A DNA stretch of 64,000 nt. Origin: Mercurialis annua (Eukaryota > Streptophyta > Magnoliopsida > Malpighiales > Euphorbiaceae). Position 1 is the first letter of the stretch. Every line of letters begins with the position of its first letter. A model generated the notes under the pieces. That model saw nothing but the letters and a program-made list of their open reading frames with translations. It ran no database searches and was not told where the DNA came from. The translations under genes were made by a program, and so were the position numbers. The stretch is taken from contig NC_065576.1 in the NCBI RefSeq assembly GCF_937616625.2, positions 25,962,628 to 26,026,627 on the forward strand, given 5' to 3'. Positions 62,801-64,000 of the stretch are shown here, one piece after another.

Positions 62801-64000
62801 ACTTTTCACGCACGCTTTGGGTAATATAACCTAACCATTGTTAGGTAATCGGAACGACCCGTTAGAGAGACTTGTGACGCGACATATGCATGGTAATCAA
62901 AACGACGCGTTAAAGAGACTTGAGACGCGATATACCAATCTAGTGTCAATTTTCACGTACACATTGCATAAGAAAACCTAACCATGCTTAGGTAATTGGA
63001 ACGACGAGTTAGATTGACCTAAGACGCGACATACTAATCTATTGTCATTTTTCACGCACAAATTGCGTAATATTACCTAACCATGCTTAAGTAGTTGGAA
63101 TGACGCGTTAAATGGACTTGAGACGCGACATACTAATCTATTTTCATTTTTCACGCATCCTTTAGGTAATATAACCAAACCATGCTTAGGTAATCGGAAT
63201 GATGTGTTAGAGAGACTTCTGACGCGATATAAGCATGGTAATTGAATAGACGCTTTAAAAAGACTTTAGACGTGCCATATTAATCTAGCGTCACTTTGTA
63301 CGCACACTTTGCGTAATATAACGTAACCATGCTTAGGAAATCGGAATGACGCGTTAGAGAGACTTGAGACGCCCATACTAATCTAGTTTAACTTTCCACT
63401 CACACTTTGCATAATATAACCTAACCATGCTTAGCAAATCGGAATGACGCATAAAAGAGCCTTGAGACGGGACATTCTAATCTAGCATCACCTTTCTTGC
63501 GTAATATAACCTAACCATGCTTAGGTAATCTGAACGACACGTTAAAGAGACTTGAGAGGCGACATACTAATCTAGCATTACTTTTCTCGCACACTTTGCG
63601 TAATATAACCTAACCATTCTCGGGTAATCGGAACGACGCGTTAAAGAGACTTGAGATGCGACATACTAATCTATTGTTACTTTTCACGCACATTGTGCGT
63701 AATATAACCTAACCATTCTTAGGTAATCGGAACGACCCCTTAGAGAGACTTGTGACGCGACATAAGCATGGTAATCAAAACGACGCGTTAAAGAGACTTG
63801 AGACGCGATATACTAATCTAGCGTCACTTTTCACGTACACATTGCATAATATAGCCTAACAATGCTTAGGTAATCGGATCGATGAGTTAGATTGACCTAA
63901 GATGCGACATACTAATCTACTGTCATTTTTCAAGCACACTTTGCGTAATATTACCTAACCATGCTTAAGTAATTGGAACGACGCGTTAAATGCACTTAAG
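59878..64000 (+). repeat. 4,787-bp higher-order repeat, copy 3 (cut by window end)
   Basis: 4,123 bp of the unit are present. The junction sequence is the same as between copies 1 and 2 (TCTAGCGTGACTTTTCTCGC). Four differences from both other copies cluster at 60,348, 60,370, 60,423 and 60,532; elsewhere it follows copy 2 or copy 1. The array probably continues beyond the window. Confidence 0.96.

Noticed and set aside
1..64000. CRISPR-like array (regular repeats with spacers)
   Set aside because: The whole unit is repeated and nothing between repeats is unique; the period and composition are those of a eukaryotic satellite.
1..64000. CENP-B-box-like motif in the monomer
   Set aside because: I looked for the TTCGNNNNANNCGGG pattern on both strands of the consensus and did not find it. 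Centromere function cannot be claimed from sequence.
1..64000. bZIP-type TGACG motifs (GTGACGC) and TATA-like TTATATTA in every monomer as promoters
   Set aside because: They are short motifs repeated with the satellite; nothing shows transcription start or a gene downstream.

Overview
The window is essentially one block of satellite DNA. Almost every base belongs to a tandem repeat with a 99-bp monomer. The repeat carries a near-palindrome (CCTAACCATGCTTAGG), an MluI-type ACGCGT site and nine CpGs per unit. I find no credible protein-coding, rRNA or tRNA gene. The open frames on both strands arise because the monomer is 33 codons long and has only one stop per unit in one frame on each strand. 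Two non-autonomous DNA transposons of plant-like type interrupt the array: a 382-bp Mutator-like MITE with a 9-bp target duplication and an 815-bp hAT-like element with an 8-bp target duplication. These, the array size and the CpG-transition variation suggest a heterochromatic (centromeric, pericentromeric, subtelomeric or knob) block of a flowering plant. I do not recognise the satellite family or the species.

Layout. (1) 1-19,733 reads in the forward sense. Its first 1.1 kb is a subtype nearly free of short monomers. The rest mixes 99-bp and about 48-bp monomers in a degenerate higher-order pattern (landmark spacings 0.97-2.7 kb) with several segmental duplications; the Mutator-like MITE lies at 11,154-11,535. 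(2) 19,749-32,470 is in reverse orientation. It holds a two-copy higher-order repeat (2,021 and 1,922 bp, differing by one monomer) and the hAT-like element at 29,472-30,286. (3) 32,484-64,000 is forward again. It runs through a diverged stretch (32.5-38.2 kb), a paralog of 14.9-19.7 kb (38.2-42.4 kb), a short-monomer-poor domain paralogous to the window start (42.4-48.1 kb), a mixed stretch (48.1-50.3 kb), and finally a crisp 4,787-bp higher-order repeat present 2.86 times (50,304-64,000), cut by the window end.

The structure records array growth at several scales: 32-, 48-, 99- and 246-bp local duplications, 0.9-2.5 kb segmental copies, the 4,787-bp unit, and one large orientation switch. 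The left orientation junction falls inside the monomer's near-palindrome. The short monomer carries what looks like a flipped copy of the same palindrome core, so this motif may be a recurrent rearrangement point. No operon, regulatory system or new gene system is supported; the interest lies in satellite architecture and evolution.
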